A DNA stretch of 64,000 nt from Clostridia bacterium DTU025 (GCA_001513145.1 LFSP01000043.1:1-64000), one strand, 5' to 3'; counted from the stretch's first letter, positions 51,787 to 60,777 are shown. The notes: generated from the sequence alone by a model not told the origin. Numbers and translations: made by a program.

Positions 51787-51799
51787 ATCTTTCTTGCGC

Positions 51800-51985
51800 C
51801 TAGGGAGAAGGCCGTCCTCCCGAGGAGGACCCGCTGTTTCGGCGGCGGACGGTGACGAGGTAGTAATAGTAGGTCACTGCGGTCATGAGCGCGGACACGA
51901 TGGTAGGGTGGGTGTCGGCTATGGAGATGTCGACGGACTTCCCGTGCATGACGCCGCCGATCCTGCCAGTGATGGTGGACGCCAT
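51800..51985 (-). CDS. Small protein at the end of the efflux operon
   Basis: A 61-aa protein with a hydrophobic C-terminal half (IVSALMTAVTYYYYLVTV) followed by an Arg/Ser-rich tail. It begins 12 bp after the ABC permease, with GGGGG 8 bp before its ATG, so it is probably co-transcribed. No family is recognised; the support is position and ribosome site only. Confidence 0.4.
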   Translation of the reverse strand: MASTITGRIGGVMHGKSVDISIADTHPTIVSALMTAVTYYYYLVTVRRRNSGSSSGGRPSP

Positions 51986-51997
51986 GCCAATCGCCCC

Positions 51998-53203
51998 CTA
52001 TTCGTAGCGCAGCGCGGCAACAGGGTCCATGTTCGACGCCCGGGCGGCCGGATACGTGCCGAAGGCCAGTCCGACCAGGGTGGAAAATCCGATTGCCGCC
52101 ACCACTGCCAGCCAGTTGAAGGCCATCGGCCAGCCCAGTGCGGCCGAGGCGATGCCGGCCCCGACGTATCCGAGGGCGAGGCCCGCTGCGCCACCGAGGC
52201 TGCTCAGCACCACGGCCTCCACAAGGAACTGCGAGCGTATGTCCTCGTTGCGGGCGCCAAGCGACTTGCGCACCCCGATCTCCCTGGTGCGCTCCGCCAC
52301 CGACGTGAGCAGCGTGTTCATGATGCCCAGTCCGCTTACGAGGAGGCTGATGCCGGCTATGACCGTGAGCATCGCCGTGACTATCGATGTGATCTGCCTG
52401 GTGGCTTTGAGCAGCGCCTGCTGCGACGAGACCTCGAATGCCCGGTCGTCGCCGGCGACTGTGGAGAGATACCTCTTGAGCTGCGCCACGGCGGCATCGG
52501 CGTCATCCGGGGACGAGGTCTGGCAGAAGAACATGCTTACGTTCCTGGAAGGCAACATCTTGTAGACCATTGTAGTGACTGGTATGAACGCCTGTCTATC
52601 CATATCAGAAAGAAACACGGAGCCTTTGGGCTCCACCACTCCCACAACTGTGAAAGGACGGCTGCGCTCGCCCACGGTGACTGAGACCTGCCGACCGATG
52701 GGGTCGAGATCCGCGAACAGGTCCCTGGCTACGGCGCTTCCCAGCACGATGACATGGGACGACGAATCGAGGTCCGAATGGACGATCCCTCTTCCCAAGG
52801 CGATCTTCGTAGTCATGATCCTGGCATACTCAGGCTCAATGCCAGTGAGCGACGCTGTGGTGGGTTCTCCGCGATATGTGAGTGTCGCATTGGACTGCGC
52901 CACCGCTGACACCGCTGACAGGGCAGGAGCGGCTTCGAGCATTCGGGCGCTAAGCTCCAAAGTCATGAACTTCATGACCTTTCGCGGATCCTGGCTGGCG
53001 TTGAGGTTCGGAACCACCGCGATCATGTTCGATCCCAGGTCTGAGATGTTCCGGGCTATCTCTGCTTGGGCGCTCATCCCCACGGAGATCACGGTGATGA
53101 CGGCGCCGACGCCCACCATGACGCCCAGCACCGAGAGGAACGTCCGGAGCTTGTTGGCCTTCAGGTTTCGAAGCGCCAGGAGCACGGTCTCAACGAGGGT
53201 CAT
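51998..53203 (-). CDS. MacB-like ABC transporter permease
   Basis: A 401-aa FtsX/MacB-type permease: one N-terminal helix ([21 protein letters not shown]), a large extracytoplasmic domain of about 200 residues and three C-terminal helices ([23 protein letters not shown] is the first). It transmits ATP-driven movement across the membrane rather than forming a channel, typically exporting peptides, antibiotics or lipoproteins. GGAGG lies 9 bp before the ATG at 53203. It overlaps the ATPase gene by 14 bp, so the two are made together. Confidence 0.9.
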   Translation of the reverse strand: MTLVETVLLALRNLKANKLRTFLSVLGVMVGVGAVITVISVGMSAQAEIARNISDLGSNMIAVVPNLNASQDPRKVMKFMTLELSARMLEAAPALSAVSAVAQSNATLTYRGEPTTASLTGIEPEYARIMTTKIALGRGIVHSDLDSSSHVIVLGSAVARDLFADLDPIGRQVSVTVGERSRPFTVVGVVEPKGSVFLSDMDRQAFIPVTTMVYKMLPSRNVSMFFCQTSSPDDADAAVAQLKRYLSTVAGDDRAFEVSSQQALLKATRQITSIVTAMLTVIAGISLLVSGLGIMNTLLTSVAERTREIGVRKSLGARNEDIRSQFLVEAVVLSSLGGAAGLALGYVGAGIASAALGWPMAFNWLAVVAAIGFSTLVGLAFGTYPAARASNMDPVAALRYE

Positions 53204-53897
53204 CTGACGCCGCCTCCGTTTGCGGTGCGGGCTCCACACGCTCAACCAGACCGTCCCTGAGGAAGACTGTGCGACCTGCCCGCGCCGCGACGTCCCTGTC
53301 GTGAGTGACGACGATCACCGTGACGCCCTCCTTATTCAAGGAGTCGATGATGTCAAGGATGTCTGCACCTGTCTTGGAGTCGAGGTTGCCTGTGGGCTCG
53401 TCGGCCAGGATCAGGGAAGGGGAGTTCACCAACGCCCTGGCTATGGCGGCCCGCTGCTTCTGGCCGCCTGAGACCTCGCTCGGCCTGTGATGGGCCCTGT
53501 CGGCAAGGCCCATACGGCGCAGGGCCTCTGCGGCCAGGCGGCGCCGCTCGCGGACCCTGATACCGGCGTACATGAGCGGGATCTCCACGTTCGCCTGCAG
53601 GGTTTCGCGGGGCAAGAGGTTGAACTGCTGGAACACGAAACCGACGTGCTTGTTTCTGATGCGGGCGAGGTCTTCATCAGTCATGTCGGCCACGTCATTG
53701 CCGTCAAGCAGGTACCTGCCTGATGTGGGGCGGTCCAGGCATCCGATGATGTGCATGAGCGTGGACTTGCCAGAACCCGACGGCCCCATTATGGCGACGT
53801 ACTCTCCTTTGGCGACCTCCAGGTCGACTCCGGCCAGCGCGCGCACGCTGATGTCGCCCATGTGGTAGTCCTTCACGATGCGCTCCAGCTTGATCAT
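53190..53897 (-). CDS. MacB/LolD-type ABC transporter ATP-binding protein
   Basis: A 235-aa ATPase: Walker [10 protein letters not shown], the Q-loop [14 protein letters not shown], signature [15 protein letters not shown], Walker [13 protein letters not shown] and the switch His in VVTHDRDVA. It pairs with the downstream permease and upstream adaptor as a MacAB-like tripartite unit. An adaptor plus MacB in a Gram-positive usually lacks an outer-membrane channel; if the host is diderm, a TolC-like partner would be elsewhere. Confidence 0.93.
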   Translation of the reverse strand: MIKLERIVKDYHMGDISVRALAGVDLEVAKGEYVAIMGPSGSGKSTLMHIIGCLDRPTSGRYLLDGNDVADMTDEDLARIRNKHVGFVFQQFNLLPRETLQANVEIPLMYAGIRVRERRRLAAEALRRMGLADRAHHRPSEVSGGQKQRAAIARALVNSPSLILADEPTGNLDSKTGADILDIIDSLNKEGVTVIVVTHDRDVAARAGRTVFLRDGLVERVEPAPQTEAASDDPR

Positions 53898-53901
53898 GCG
53901 G

Positions 53902-54876
53902 TCACTCCTCCCGAGGCCGCATCCTGAAGGTGAACACGTCGTCTTCGCCTGTAAGCTGGCGGGCGCGGGCCTGAGCGGCGACCGCGTCTTCGACGATGAC
54001 TGCTCCTTCTTTCAACCCCGACAGCACCTGGGTGAACGTGCCGTCTGACACGCCGACTTCCAGTCTGGCGATGCGGATGTCGCCGCCGTCGACGATGATG
54101 GCTGACGGGTAGCCTTGCCAGTCTATCCAGGCGCGGGCGGGGATGCGCAACGAACCCGCGTGCTCGCGCGTGGTGATCCTGGCGTGGGCGGTGAGGCCTG
54201 CCCTCAGGCGGTCATCGGTGGAATCCAGGCTTATCTGGACGGGCAGGGTGACCACGCCGCCGCGGGATGAGGCCACCAGCCCTACCGATGTGACGGTGCC
54301 CGGTAACTCAAGGCCCTGGATGGAGTCGAAGGTGATGACAGCTGGCATGCCCGCCGTCACCCGAGTGAGGTCCACCTCGTCGAGCTCCGCCCTGACGGAG
54401 AAGGAGGAGTCGTCCACGAGGACGGCTATGGGTTGGCCGGCGGTGGCGAACGCACCTGCCTTCACGTCGAGGGAGGCCACGACGCCGTCGAAGTCGGCAG
54501 TCGCCCGTTGCATGCCTGCAGACTGGCTTCCCATCATCCCGTAGGCTGATGAGAGGAAGTCATACAGCGGATCGCCCCGCGACACCCGCGAGCCTTCGTC
54601 TATATGGACGGCCGTTACTCTGCCAGGCGCTTCGGTCTGGTATACCCGCATGTTGCGCGGCATAACTGTGCCCGAGACTTCCACGAACTCCAGGACGACG
54701 CCGCGCCCCACTGTGTGCGTGGGCGCATCCTTCGCCGCAGCCGTAAGCGCAGACAGCTGGGCGTCTATCCTGACAGGCTTGACATATATCGCAAGAAGAA
54801 CGCCCACGCCTAGCAAGGCGAAGATCCAGATCCACCGGCGCCGGTGCGGCGCCTTTGCCGATTTGCCACGCGACAA
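53902..54876 (-). CDS. HlyD/MacA-family efflux adaptor
   Basis: A 324-aa membrane-anchored adaptor with a basic N-terminus ([12 protein letters not shown]), one helix ([16 protein letters not shown]) and a beta-barrel/lipoyl body ([38 protein letters not shown], then [17 protein letters not shown]). The coiled-coil hairpin between the lipoyl halves is very short. The start is TTG 54876, 8 bp after GGAGG. It lies 4 bp upstream of the ATPase and begins the operon of adaptor, ATPase, permease and small protein. Confidence 0.88.
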   Translation of the reverse strand: MSRGKSAKAPHRRRWIWIFALLGVGVLLAIYVKPVRIDAQLSALTAAAKDAPTHTVGRGVVLEFVEVSGTVMPRNMRVYQTEAPGRVTAVHIDEGSRVSRGDPLYDFLSSAYGMMGSQSAGMQRATADFDGVVASLDVKAGAFATAGQPIAVLVDDSSFSVRAELDEVDLTRVTAGMPAVITFDSIQGLELPGTVTSVGLVASSRGGVVTLPVQISLDSTDDRLRAGLTAHARITTREHAGSLRIPARAWIDWQGYPSAIIVDGGDIRIARLEVGVSDGTFTQVLSGLKEGAVIVEDAVAAQARARQLTGEDDVFTFRMRPREE

Positions 54877-54995
54877 GCCTCGCACCTCCAGAGTCTCTGG
54901 ATCATTATACCCAGTTGCCGACGGCGCCGAAATCGCCCGACGGGTCTAGCTATCTGGCTGACCTCGTGGTATCATAGTGATGAAAAGCACATAAG

Positions 54996-55135
54996 TGGCC
55001 TTCGGGGCAAGGTGTGATTCCTGACCGGCGGTGATGGCTCCCGTGACGGGGGCTTAGTCCGCGAGCTGCTTCGCAGCAGAACTGGTGAGATCCCAGTACC
55101 GACGGTATAGTCCGGATGGGAGAAGGCGGTGCAAT
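54996..55135 (+). ncRNA. FMN riboswitch (RFN element)
   Basis: The conserved RFN blocks are seen in order: CTTCGGGGCAAGGTGTGATTC, TGACCGGCGGTGAT, a variable stem (GAGCTGCTTCGCAGCAGA), AACTGGTGAGATCCCAGTACC, GACGGTATAGTCCGGATGGG and GAGAAGG. FMN binding would favour the terminator at 55155-55181 and stop expression of the riboflavin transporter gene downstream. Confidence 0.95.
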
Positions 55136-55154
55136 GCGCAGGCAATGCAACCTC

Positions 55155-55181
55155 AAGCCCAGGGCCACTCCCTGGGCTTTT
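55155..55181 (+). terminator. Riboswitch expression-platform terminator
   Basis: AAGCCCAGGG, loop CCACT, CCCTGGGCTT followed by TT, directly after the FMN aptamer and 30 bp before the ribU start. It is the ligand-controlled attenuator. Confidence 0.88.
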
Positions 55182-55210
55182 CGCATTCCAGATGTGCGGG
55201 GGTATGCAAT

Positions 55211-55768
55211 GTGAGCGTACAGGTTGAAGTGGGTTATCGTCGTCTCGCCACCCTGGCGGTGCTGATCGCGCTGGGAATAGTGTTCTTCCTGGTGCTTCGG
55301 TTCCACCCGTTCCCGATGGTGCCATTCCTCGTATACGAGCCGGCAGACGTGGCGCTGCTGGTGGCGGGGTTCGCCCTTGGGCCCAGTGAGGGCCTGCTGG
55401 CTACGGCCGTCGTGTGCGTGCTGCAGGCGCCGCTCCATCCTGAAGGCGGCTGGTTCGGCGCACTGATGCACTTCATAGCGTCCGGGGCCCTGGTGGCCAC
55501 GTCATCGGTGATCTACGCGAGGAACCGGACGAAGCGCGGGGCTTACGTCGCGCTGGGGGCGGGCGCGGTGGCCATGATCCTGGTGATGATACCGGCCAAC
55601 CTCATACTGATTCCGGTGTTCTACGGGCTGCCGCGTTCGGCGGTGGTGTCGGTGATGGGGTGGATCATCGCGTTCAACGTGCTGAAGGCCGGGTTGAATG
55701 CGGTCATCACCGCCATCATCTACAAACCCATCTCCAGGCTGATCAAGGGCGTGGCGGGGTCGCGCTGA
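55211..55768 (+). CDS. ribU: Riboflavin ECF transporter S component RibU
   Basis: A 185-aa membrane protein with about six helices, the substrate-binding part of an ECF vitamin transporter. LVYEPADVALLVAGFALGPSEG and LHPEGGWFGALMHFIASGALV match the riboflavin-specific S components. The start is GTG 55211; the ATG at 55204 is out of frame. It sits under an FMN riboswitch, which agrees with riboflavin uptake. The energising EcfA/EcfT genes are not in the window. It is convergent with the TraX-like gene, 15 bp apart. Confidence 0.93.
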   Translation: MSVQVEVGYRRLATLAVLIALGIVFFLVLRFHPFPMVPFLVYEPADVALLVAGFALGPSEGLLATAVVCVLQAPLHPEGGWFGALMHFIASGALVATSSVIYARNRTKRGAYVALGAGAVAMILVMIPANLILIPVFYGLPRSAVVSVMGWIIAFNVLKAGLNAVITAIIYKPISRLIKGVAGSR

Positions 55769-55783
55769 CGCGGGCGAGCCGGT

Positions 55784-56488
55784 TCACCTGGCGAACCAGA
55801 TGCTCCGCCCGACCGCGTAGAGTAACCATAGGTGGACAGGGTAGAACACGTAGAAGAACCACTTTGCAGCGGGGGAAGCAGAACCCCGCTGCTCGTTGTA
55901 CAGCAGGAATAGCGGCAGGGCGAACACCATCATCCACTGGTAGTCCCACAGGAACCAGGCTTGTGGCTGGAAGAACGAGCTGAGGGATGGCAGGAGGGAG
56001 AGGGCCACGTAGGCCAGCGACATCGCCTTCCTGTTCTCCCGCAGGTAGTAGAATGTGAGCGCCATGCCGACGCCGTATACGGACGCTTCAGTGAGCAGCG
56101 CCAGGCCGGCCCACAAGGCAGCCAGCACGTTGCCTTCCATGGGCCGGTTCGTCTCCATGCCCCAGCGTAGCGCCCACAACATGAGAAGGCATGTTCCTAG
56201 CGATAGGAAGATGTTGGGAAAATCCTTGTACCAGGGCAGCAAGTGCGAGAGGGTTCTTGAGCCGGCGGCCATGATCAGTGCGCCGGCGAACAGTCGCGCC
56301 ACCAGGCGGGGGACGCTTCGCGTGTGGATGAAGCCTTCGACCGATGCGAAGAAGAAAATCGGCGCCGAGAGCCTGCCGAGGTATCTGAACCACAGAGGGT
56401 AGCCTGGCAGGTAGTACTGGACGTGGTCGAGAAGCATTAGGCCCGCGGCTATGAGTTTCAACTGGAAGACTGTGAGCCCCGGCGGCAT
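55784..56488 (-). CDS. TraX family membrane protein
   Basis: A 234-aa protein with about eight helices of the TraX family, named for the F-pilin acetylase but widespread in chromosomes. Family marks are LKLIAAGLMLLDHVQYYLPG, RYLGRLSAPIFFFASVEGFIHT and the late KWFFYVFYPVHLWLLYAVG. It may acetylate a surface polymer. The ATG at 56488 follows GGGAGGG by 6 bp. No pilus or conjugation genes lie near it. Confidence 0.87.
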   Translation of the reverse strand: MPPGLTVFQLKLIAAGLMLLDHVQYYLPGYPLWFRYLGRLSAPIFFFASVEGFIHTRSVPRLVARLFAGALIMAAGSRTLSHLLPWYKDFPNIFLSLGTCLLMLWALRWGMETNRPMEGNVLAALWAGLALLTEASVYGVGMALTFYYLRENRKAMSLAYVALSLLPSLSSFFQPQAWFLWDYQWMMVFALPLFLLYNEQRGSASPAAKWFFYVFYPVHLWLLYAVGRSIWFAR

Positions 56489-56897
56489 GGCCATCCCTCC
56501 CGGTCACTAATTCGCCGGCTGGAACGGGGTTGCCTGCCTGCGGGGTATGTCCCGGCGCAGCGATGGAACCGGGCAGTGAAGACGGAGTGGTCGGCGGGAT
56601 GCGGTCGCGGCGACCCACCCACGGGTCGTTTACACAGGAGGTGCTCCGCTTATCCCAGCTACGCGCGGTGTGTGGCCAGAAGGTCCGCACGAAGTGCACC
56701 GACTCACGGTGCCCACCGGTTAGACGTGGCGGGGGCGACCCACCCGTGGGTCGGCGTGGGCAGCCAAGGTGGGGGCTCTCTCGCGTTGGTTTGACGCTCA
56801 TCCGCTGGCGAGTCGTTGTGCTGGCAAGTAGGCCCAGTAGCGAGCCGGTTCGCAGCCAGCTTCGAGAAAGCAATTGGTGTGCGGCGGCGATCTCCCC
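56489..56897. other. Non-coding stretch with two GGGTCG palindromes
   Basis: No convincing gene is found here. Two similar palindromic elements occur 124 bp apart: CGACCCACCCACGGGTCG (56611-56628) and CGACCCACCCGTGGGTCG (56736-56753), each within a GGCGACCCACCC context. They could be protein-binding sites or RNA hairpins. The leftward reading frames through here continue into the antisense of tRNA-Gly and are not genes. Confidence 0.5.
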
Positions 56898-56926
56898 TTG
56901 CAGATCGTCGCGCGTCTGGGTATAAT
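56898..56926 (+). promoter_or_regulatory. Promoter of tRNA-Gly
   Basis: TTGCAG, 17-bp spacer, TATAAT, 28 bp before the tRNA. A strong housekeeping-type promoter. Confidence 0.8.
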
Positions 56927-56954
56927 AAGGTTGAAGCCGCCAAGGGTGGCGCGA

Positions 56955-57029
56955 GCGGATGTAGCCCAGCGGTAGGGCAACGGCTTCCCAAGCCGTGGGT
57001 CGCGGGTTCGAATCCCGTCATCCGCTCCA
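56955..57029 (+). tRNA. tRNA-Gly (anticodon CCC)
   Basis: A full cloverleaf can be folded: acceptor GCGGATG/CATCCGC, D arm GCCCAGCGGTAGGGC, anticodon arm ACGGC-TTCCCAA-GCCGT, T arm GCGGGTTCGAATCCCGT and an encoded 3' TCCA. The anticodon is CCC, reading GGG. Confidence 0.97.
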
Positions 57030-57101
57030 TTGCTTTTCTTTGGCAGTCATCGCGTGCCACGTTGCCTCACACGGGACTGTCGTCATACGTTCATCGTGGC
57101 G

Positions 57102-57130
57102 TTGACACGCGGGGCTAGAGCTGGTAACAT
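57102..57130 (+). promoter_or_regulatory. Promoter of tRNA-Thr
   Basis: A perfect TTGACA, 17-bp spacer and TAACAT, 21 bp before the tRNA. The gene thus has its own promoter, separate from tRNA-Gly. Confidence 0.8.
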
Positions 57131-57151
57131 GTCTGATGCAAACCTGTGTGA

Positions 57152-57227
<76 letters not shown>

Positions 57228-57246
57228 TTTATTAGCGCGGTATTGG

Positions 57247-57270
57247 ACGCCCCTCTTGGGGCGTTTTCTT
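57247..57270 (+). terminator. Intrinsic terminator after tRNA-Thr
   Basis: ACGCCCC, loop TCTT, GGGGCGT, then TTTCTT, 20 bp after the tRNA. Confidence 0.88.
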
Positions 57271-57367
57271 GTTGTACGGCCGTGCTCCTCCAACCTTACA
57301 TGGGGTCACATCTCGCTCTACCCGAGGCACATCTGCAACTTGGCCGTGTACTCTATGGCAGACCGAC

Positions 57368-58057
57368 ATGGGGGTGAGCGAGTTGACACTATGGACCGCA
57401 TTCAAGAGATGGCTGGGCTTGCTGCCACCGGACGAGTGTTGTGACCCCGAACCCAAGTGTCCGCTGCCTGAGCCGCCGTCTCATTGCCCGCATCCGCCTA
57501 AGCCGCCGTGTGACGAGTGCTGTCCGTGCCCGCCGGGGCCTCCCGGGCCGGCTGGTCCACCGGGACCCGCGGGGCCTGCTGGGCCGCCTGGGCCGCCGGC
57601 ACACGTGTGCCCGTGCGGTAACCTGGTGGAGAACGGGGACTTCGCGAACGGTCTGGCGGGGTGGGACACCACGATGAACGTGGGAGTGGAGACAGGGAAC
57701 GTCCACAGCGTGCCCAACGCGGCGCGTCTGGGAGTGCCGCCTAACGTGAACGAACCGGCTATTCTTGCACAGGTCATAGACGACATCGACTACAACTGCT
57801 GCTACATCCTGGACTTCTTCATCGACGGTTCCAGCAACCAGCCCATAACTGTGCAAGTGTTGTTCGGCGAAGTCACGGGGGCACAGGTGGTGATTCCCGC
57901 TACCATTCAGCCGGATTACTCCTACTACCGCGTCTTCGTGCCGTGCCCGCCCGAGGGGGAACAGGTCACCGTGGTCTTCTCAAAGCCGGGCACAGGCAAC
58001 ATCTTCGTTGATGACGTGGGCTTTTGGGCAGCGGGGGTTTGCCAGGGCGAAGGGTAG
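57368..58057 (+). CDS. Collagen-like, cysteine-rich probable spore-surface protein
   Basis: A 229-aa protein in three parts. Residues 1-55 are Cys/Pro-rich (DECCDPEPKCPLPEPP, PPCDECCPCP). Then comes a short run of about nine Gly-X-Y triplets (GPPGPAGPPGPAGPAGPPG). The rest is a beta-sandwich-like domain opening NLVENGDFANGLAGWD, as in carbohydrate-binding modules. This layout resembles BclA-type exosporium or spore-coat proteins, so assembly on the spore surface is likely. The ATG at 57368 has no upstream ribosome site; TTG 57383 behind GGGGGTGAG is possible. There is no signal peptide, as expected for a protein made in the mother cell. Confidence 0.82.
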   Translation: MGVSELTLWTAFKRWLGLLPPDECCDPEPKCPLPEPPSHCPHPPKPPCDECCPCPPGPPGPAGPPGPAGPAGPPGPPAHVCPCGNLVENGDFANGLAGWDTTMNVGVETGNVHSVPNAARLGVPPNVNEPAILAQVIDDIDYNCCYILDFFIDGSSNQPITVQVLFGEVTGAQVVIPATIQPDYSYYRVFVPCPPEGEQVTVVFSKPGTGNIFVDDVGFWAAGVCQGEG

Positions 58058-58063
58058 CCGTCT

Positions 58064-58093
58064 CCAGGGGGGCTAAAGGATTGGCCCCCCTGG
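58064..58093 (+). terminator. Hairpin after the collagen-like gene
   Basis: CCAGGGGGGC pairs with GCCCCCCTGG across a 10-nt loop, 6 bp after the stop. There is no T-run, so termination strength is uncertain. Confidence 0.55.
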
Positions 58094-58164
58094 ATTGCGC
58101 CAGCTCCCAGGGCATGCTAACATTGGCACAGTGGGAGACACTGCTTGCGGGCGGAGATGCGTAG

Positions 58165-58626
58165 ATGCGGGAGGTCGATTTGCACGGCATGCCGACGTCG
58201 CAGGCGCTCGACGCGTTCGCCATCGCTTACGAGAACGCGCTCAGGGAAGCGCCGGGGCGTCCGTTCAAAGTGATCCACGGATACGGCTCCAGCGGCGAAG
58301 GCGGGCACACGAGGAACGCCATCAGGTCGTGGCTGCGGGCGTCGTCGTCGTCGCTGACATGGGTGCCTGGCGAAGAAGTGGACGGCAATCCAGGCTACAC
58401 GCTGGTCTATCCGGAAAGGCGACTTCCGAAGGGCGCGGCGCGGATGCATGACGCCATCGTCGATTACTGCTCCAGGGAGCGCACGAGATCGCACGTGATC
58501 GGGCGTTTCGTGAGGCGCGCTTCGGAGGCGGAGATAGCCGAGGCTCTGCGCCAGCTCGAGATGAAGGGCCGGCTACGCACCTTCGTGCGCCAAGGAAAGA
58601 AGTATTACATTGCGTCAGATCGATGA
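58165..58626 (+). CDS. Smr-domain protein
   Basis: A 153-aa protein. The N-terminal Smr domain (EVDLHGMPTSQALDAF, then VIHGYGSSGEGGHTRNAI, then PGYTLVY) has the DLHG and HGxG motifs of the MutS2 C-terminal nuclease, which cuts DNA or RNA. Residues about 95-150 form a small extra domain (VIGRFVRRASEAEIAEALRQ; GKKYYI) that looks like a winged helix. It lacks any MutS part. GCGGAG lies 8 bp before the ATG. Role unknown; perhaps ribosome rescue or DNA processing, as for other stand-alone Smr proteins. Confidence 0.82.
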   Translation: MREVDLHGMPTSQALDAFAIAYENALREAPGRPFKVIHGYGSSGEGGHTRNAIRSWLRASSSSLTWVPGEEVDGNPGYTLVYPERRLPKGAARMHDAIVDYCSRERTRSHVIGRFVRRASEAEIAEALRQLEMKGRLRTFVRQGKKYYIASDR

Positions 58627-58653
58627 GTTGGGTGAAGGGTGGTTGATGCTTGG

Positions 58654-59043
58654 ATGCCTGTTCTTTACAAGGTTACGGCGGTGGTGAAGTCTGACACCGA
58701 GTACGAGTACTTCGACGGGGAAGGCAACGAGTTCGCGCGGGTGCTGAAACCCCCGGAGCACTACACGGCGGCGGTGGTCGGCTGTATCGGGCTGACGATG
58801 CACGCCATCCTCAACAAGATGAAGGTCGAACATCAGGGCATCCGCGTTGCCGGAACCGCCACCAGGACGGACGGGAAGCCCGGGATGGTTGAGTCGATAG
58901 AGCTGCACGTGAGCGTGAAGGCGCCCGAGCTCAGCGAGGAACAGGTGGAACGGGTGAAGGAGCTTACGGAGAAGTACTGTCTGATCGCGGAAAGCATCAG
59001 GAAGGGGACCCGCATCGACTGGGTCCGCGTGGCGTTCGAGTAA
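58654..59043 (+). CDS. OsmC-family protein
   Basis: A 129-aa OsmC/Ohr-like protein. The resolving region with Cys in VVGCIGLTMHAILNKMK and the later KELTEKYCLIAESIRKGT with the second Cys match the peroxidatic pair that reduces organic hydroperoxides; some members instead bind sulfur species. The start is taken as ATG 58654 after AAGGGTGG; GTG 58639 is in frame. It lies 41 bp upstream of a CsoR-type repressor, so the two are probably one unit for thiol, metal or sulfur stress. Confidence 0.82.
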   Translation: MPVLYKVTAVVKSDTEYEYFDGEGNEFARVLKPPEHYTAAVVGCIGLTMHAILNKMKVEHQGIRVAGTATRTDGKPGMVESIELHVSVKAPELSEEQVERVKELTEKYCLIAESIRKGTRIDWVRVAFE

Positions 59044-59084
59044 GAACAGTCTGATGCAGACAGGCCGAAAGCGAGGCAGCCCAA

Positions 59085-59411
59085 GTGGCAGGAGCGGAGA
59101 AGCGTTCTGTGCTGAATCGGTTGAAGCGAATAGAGGGGCAGATCAGGGGCATCCAGCGCATGCTGGAGGAAGACAAGCCGTGTGCGGATGTGCTTGACCA
59201 GATAGCCGCGGCTCGGACCGCCCTGCACAACGCCGGAGTTCTCATCATCGCGAACCACGCCAGGGAGTGTTTGATGGAGCGCGGCGGGGAGGGCGGCCGG
59301 CCGGCAGGGCAGACAATGGCGGCGGACGGCGGCGCGCCGGAACGGGTCGACGGCGCCGCAGACCCCATCGAGGAACTGGTCAGGATCATGAAGAAGCTCG
59401 CACGGTCCTGA
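59085..59411 (+). CDS. CsoR-family metal/thiol-sensing repressor
   Basis: A 108-aa helical repressor (DUF156). The family core is LNRLKRIEGQIRGIQRML followed by the sensing residues Cys in DKPCADVL, His in IIANHARECL and Cys in the same segment, the Cys-His-Cys set typical of Cu(I)-sensing CsoR. A Gly/Ala-rich insert (about residues 67-90) lengthens the C-terminus. The start is GTG 59085. It follows the OsmC gene and ends before a strong terminator. No copper exporter is next to it. Confidence 0.88.
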   Translation: MAGAEKRSVLNRLKRIEGQIRGIQRMLEEDKPCADVLDQIAAARTALHNAGVLIIANHARECLMERGGEGGRPAGQTMAADGGAPERVDGAADPIEELVRIMKKLARS

Positions 59412-59472
59412 GCAAGGCCGTGAGCGCGCGGTGGTGAGCGCGCACCGGCGGCGAGAAAGCAGTATGCAAACA

Positions 59473-59507
59473 CATACGCCTGCGGAGCGGGACCCCGCAG
59501 GCGTATG
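59473..59507. terminator. Bidirectional terminator
   Basis: CATACGCCTGCGG and CCGCAGGCGTATG pair perfectly over 13 bp around a 9-nt loop, between the rightward csoR-like gene and the leftward htrA-like gene. It probably serves both. Confidence 0.85.
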
Positions 59508-59565
59508 CGCTGTTTAGGAGAGGAGAGAGTATTCTGTGGGGCAGATCTGGGACCGGTCAGGCCGA

Positions 59566-60777
59566 TCAGTCTTCGGTGGGATACTCACCCAGGGTTACCG
59601 GCACGTAGAGACGCTGTGAGCCTCTCCACACCCAGAGAGTGACCCTGTCTCCCACCTTCATCTTGGCTATCTCGTCGGCCAGCGACGTCTCGGAGGTCAG
59701 GGCCTTGCCGTTCATCTCCTTGATGATATCGCCGCGCTGAAGCTTTGCCCTGGCGGCAGGGCTGCCGTCGAACACGTCGGTCACCAGCACGCCTTCGGTG
59801 GTCTCAAGCCCCATGGCCTCGGCGAGCTCCTTGTTGATCTGCTGATACCAGATCCCCAGCCACGGCCTGCCGGCCTTGCCCAGCTCGATCAGGTCCTGCA
59901 GCGTATCCTTGACGGAATCGATGGCGATGGCGAAGCTCATGCCCTGAGCGTAGGGGATCAGGGCGGTGTTGATGCCCACCACGTGGCCGTTCAGGTCCAG
60001 CAGCGGGCCGCCGGAGTTGCCGCTGTTGATGGCTGCGTCGGTCTGTATCAGATCGCCGGTGGCCAGGGTCCTGCCGGAGCGATCGTTCAATGAACGGCCG
60101 GTAGCGCTGACTATGCCGGCGGTGACGGTGTGGTCGAACCCGTAGGGGTTACCGATGGCTATGACCCACTGGCCCGGCCTGAGGCTTGACGAGTCGCCCA
60201 GCGTCGCGTAGGGCAGGTCCTGAGCATCGATCTTCAGTACAGCCACGTCGGACTGCTGGTCGCCGCCGATCAGGCGTGCCTGGAACTCGCGGCCGTCGGT
60301 CAGGGTCACCTCGATCTTCTTGGCGCCGTCCACCACGTGGTAGTTCGTGACGATGTACCCGTCAGGGCTCACGATGAAGCCTGAACCGGTTCCGGGCACA
60401 ACCCTCACTCCACCTTCGAATCCTGGGCCGAGCAGCGGCCCGAAAAACTCTTCAAAGAAGGGTATCCGCAGGCCGGTGCTAACCCGCTGCAGGGTTTCCG
60501 TGTCGACACGTACCACCGTGTCTCCCACGCGTTCAACTACGTCGGCGATGTCCGGCAGCCCGCCAAGCCCGCCGACTGCGGCCGGGACTGTTGATGTCGA
60601 TGTGGCGGCAGGCGCAGCCGCTAGGTCAGCGCCCTGTGCTGCTGCCAGGGTCACTGGCGCGCTGGATGCCTGGGCACTGTCGGGGTAGACGTAGTTGACC
60701 ACCAGCACGGATGTAAGCAGGCTGCTTACGATCGCCACCAGAAGTAAGGGAGCATACTTCTTCAGAGATCTAATCAC
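59566..60777 (-). CDS. HtrA/DegP-type serine protease with PDZ domain
   Basis: A 403-aa membrane-anchored protease for envelope protein quality control. An N-terminal helix (LLLVAIVSSLLTSVLVVNYV) is followed by an Ala/Thr-rich linker, the trypsin-like domain with His147 (IVTNYHVVDG), Asp177 (SDVAVLKID) and Ser255 (NSGNSGGPLL), and one PDZ domain (RPWLGIWYQQINKELAEAMG; AKLQRGDIIKEMNGK). The start is GTG 60777, 8 bp after GGAGG. It overlaps the anti-sigma gene by 8 bp, linking it to the ECF sigma regulon. Confidence 0.95.
   Translation of the reverse strand: MIRSLKKYAPLLLVAIVSSLLTSVLVVNYVYPDSAQASSAPVTLAAAQGADLAAAPAATSTSTVPAAVGGLGGLPDIADVVERVGDTVVRVDTETLQRVSTGLRIPFFEEFFGPLLGPGFEGGVRVVPGTGSGFIVSPDGYIVTNYHVVDGAKKIEVTLTDGREFQARLIGGDQQSDVAVLKIDAQDLPYATLGDSSSLRPGQWVIAIGNPYGFDHTVTAGIVSATGRSLNDRSGRTLATGDLIQTDAAINSGNSGGPLLDLNGHVVGINTALIPYAQGMSFAIAIDSVKDTLQDLIELGKAGRPWLGIWYQQINKELAEAMGLETTEGVLVTDVFDGSPAARAKLQRGDIIKEMNGKALTSETSLADEIAKMKVGDRVTLWVWRGSQRLYVPVTLGEYPTED

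Noticed and set aside
56704-57060. Leftward 118-aa frame containing MTGFEPATHGLGS
   Set aside because: It is the antisense of tRNA-Gly plus its flank; this peptide is a well-known false product of tRNA genes.
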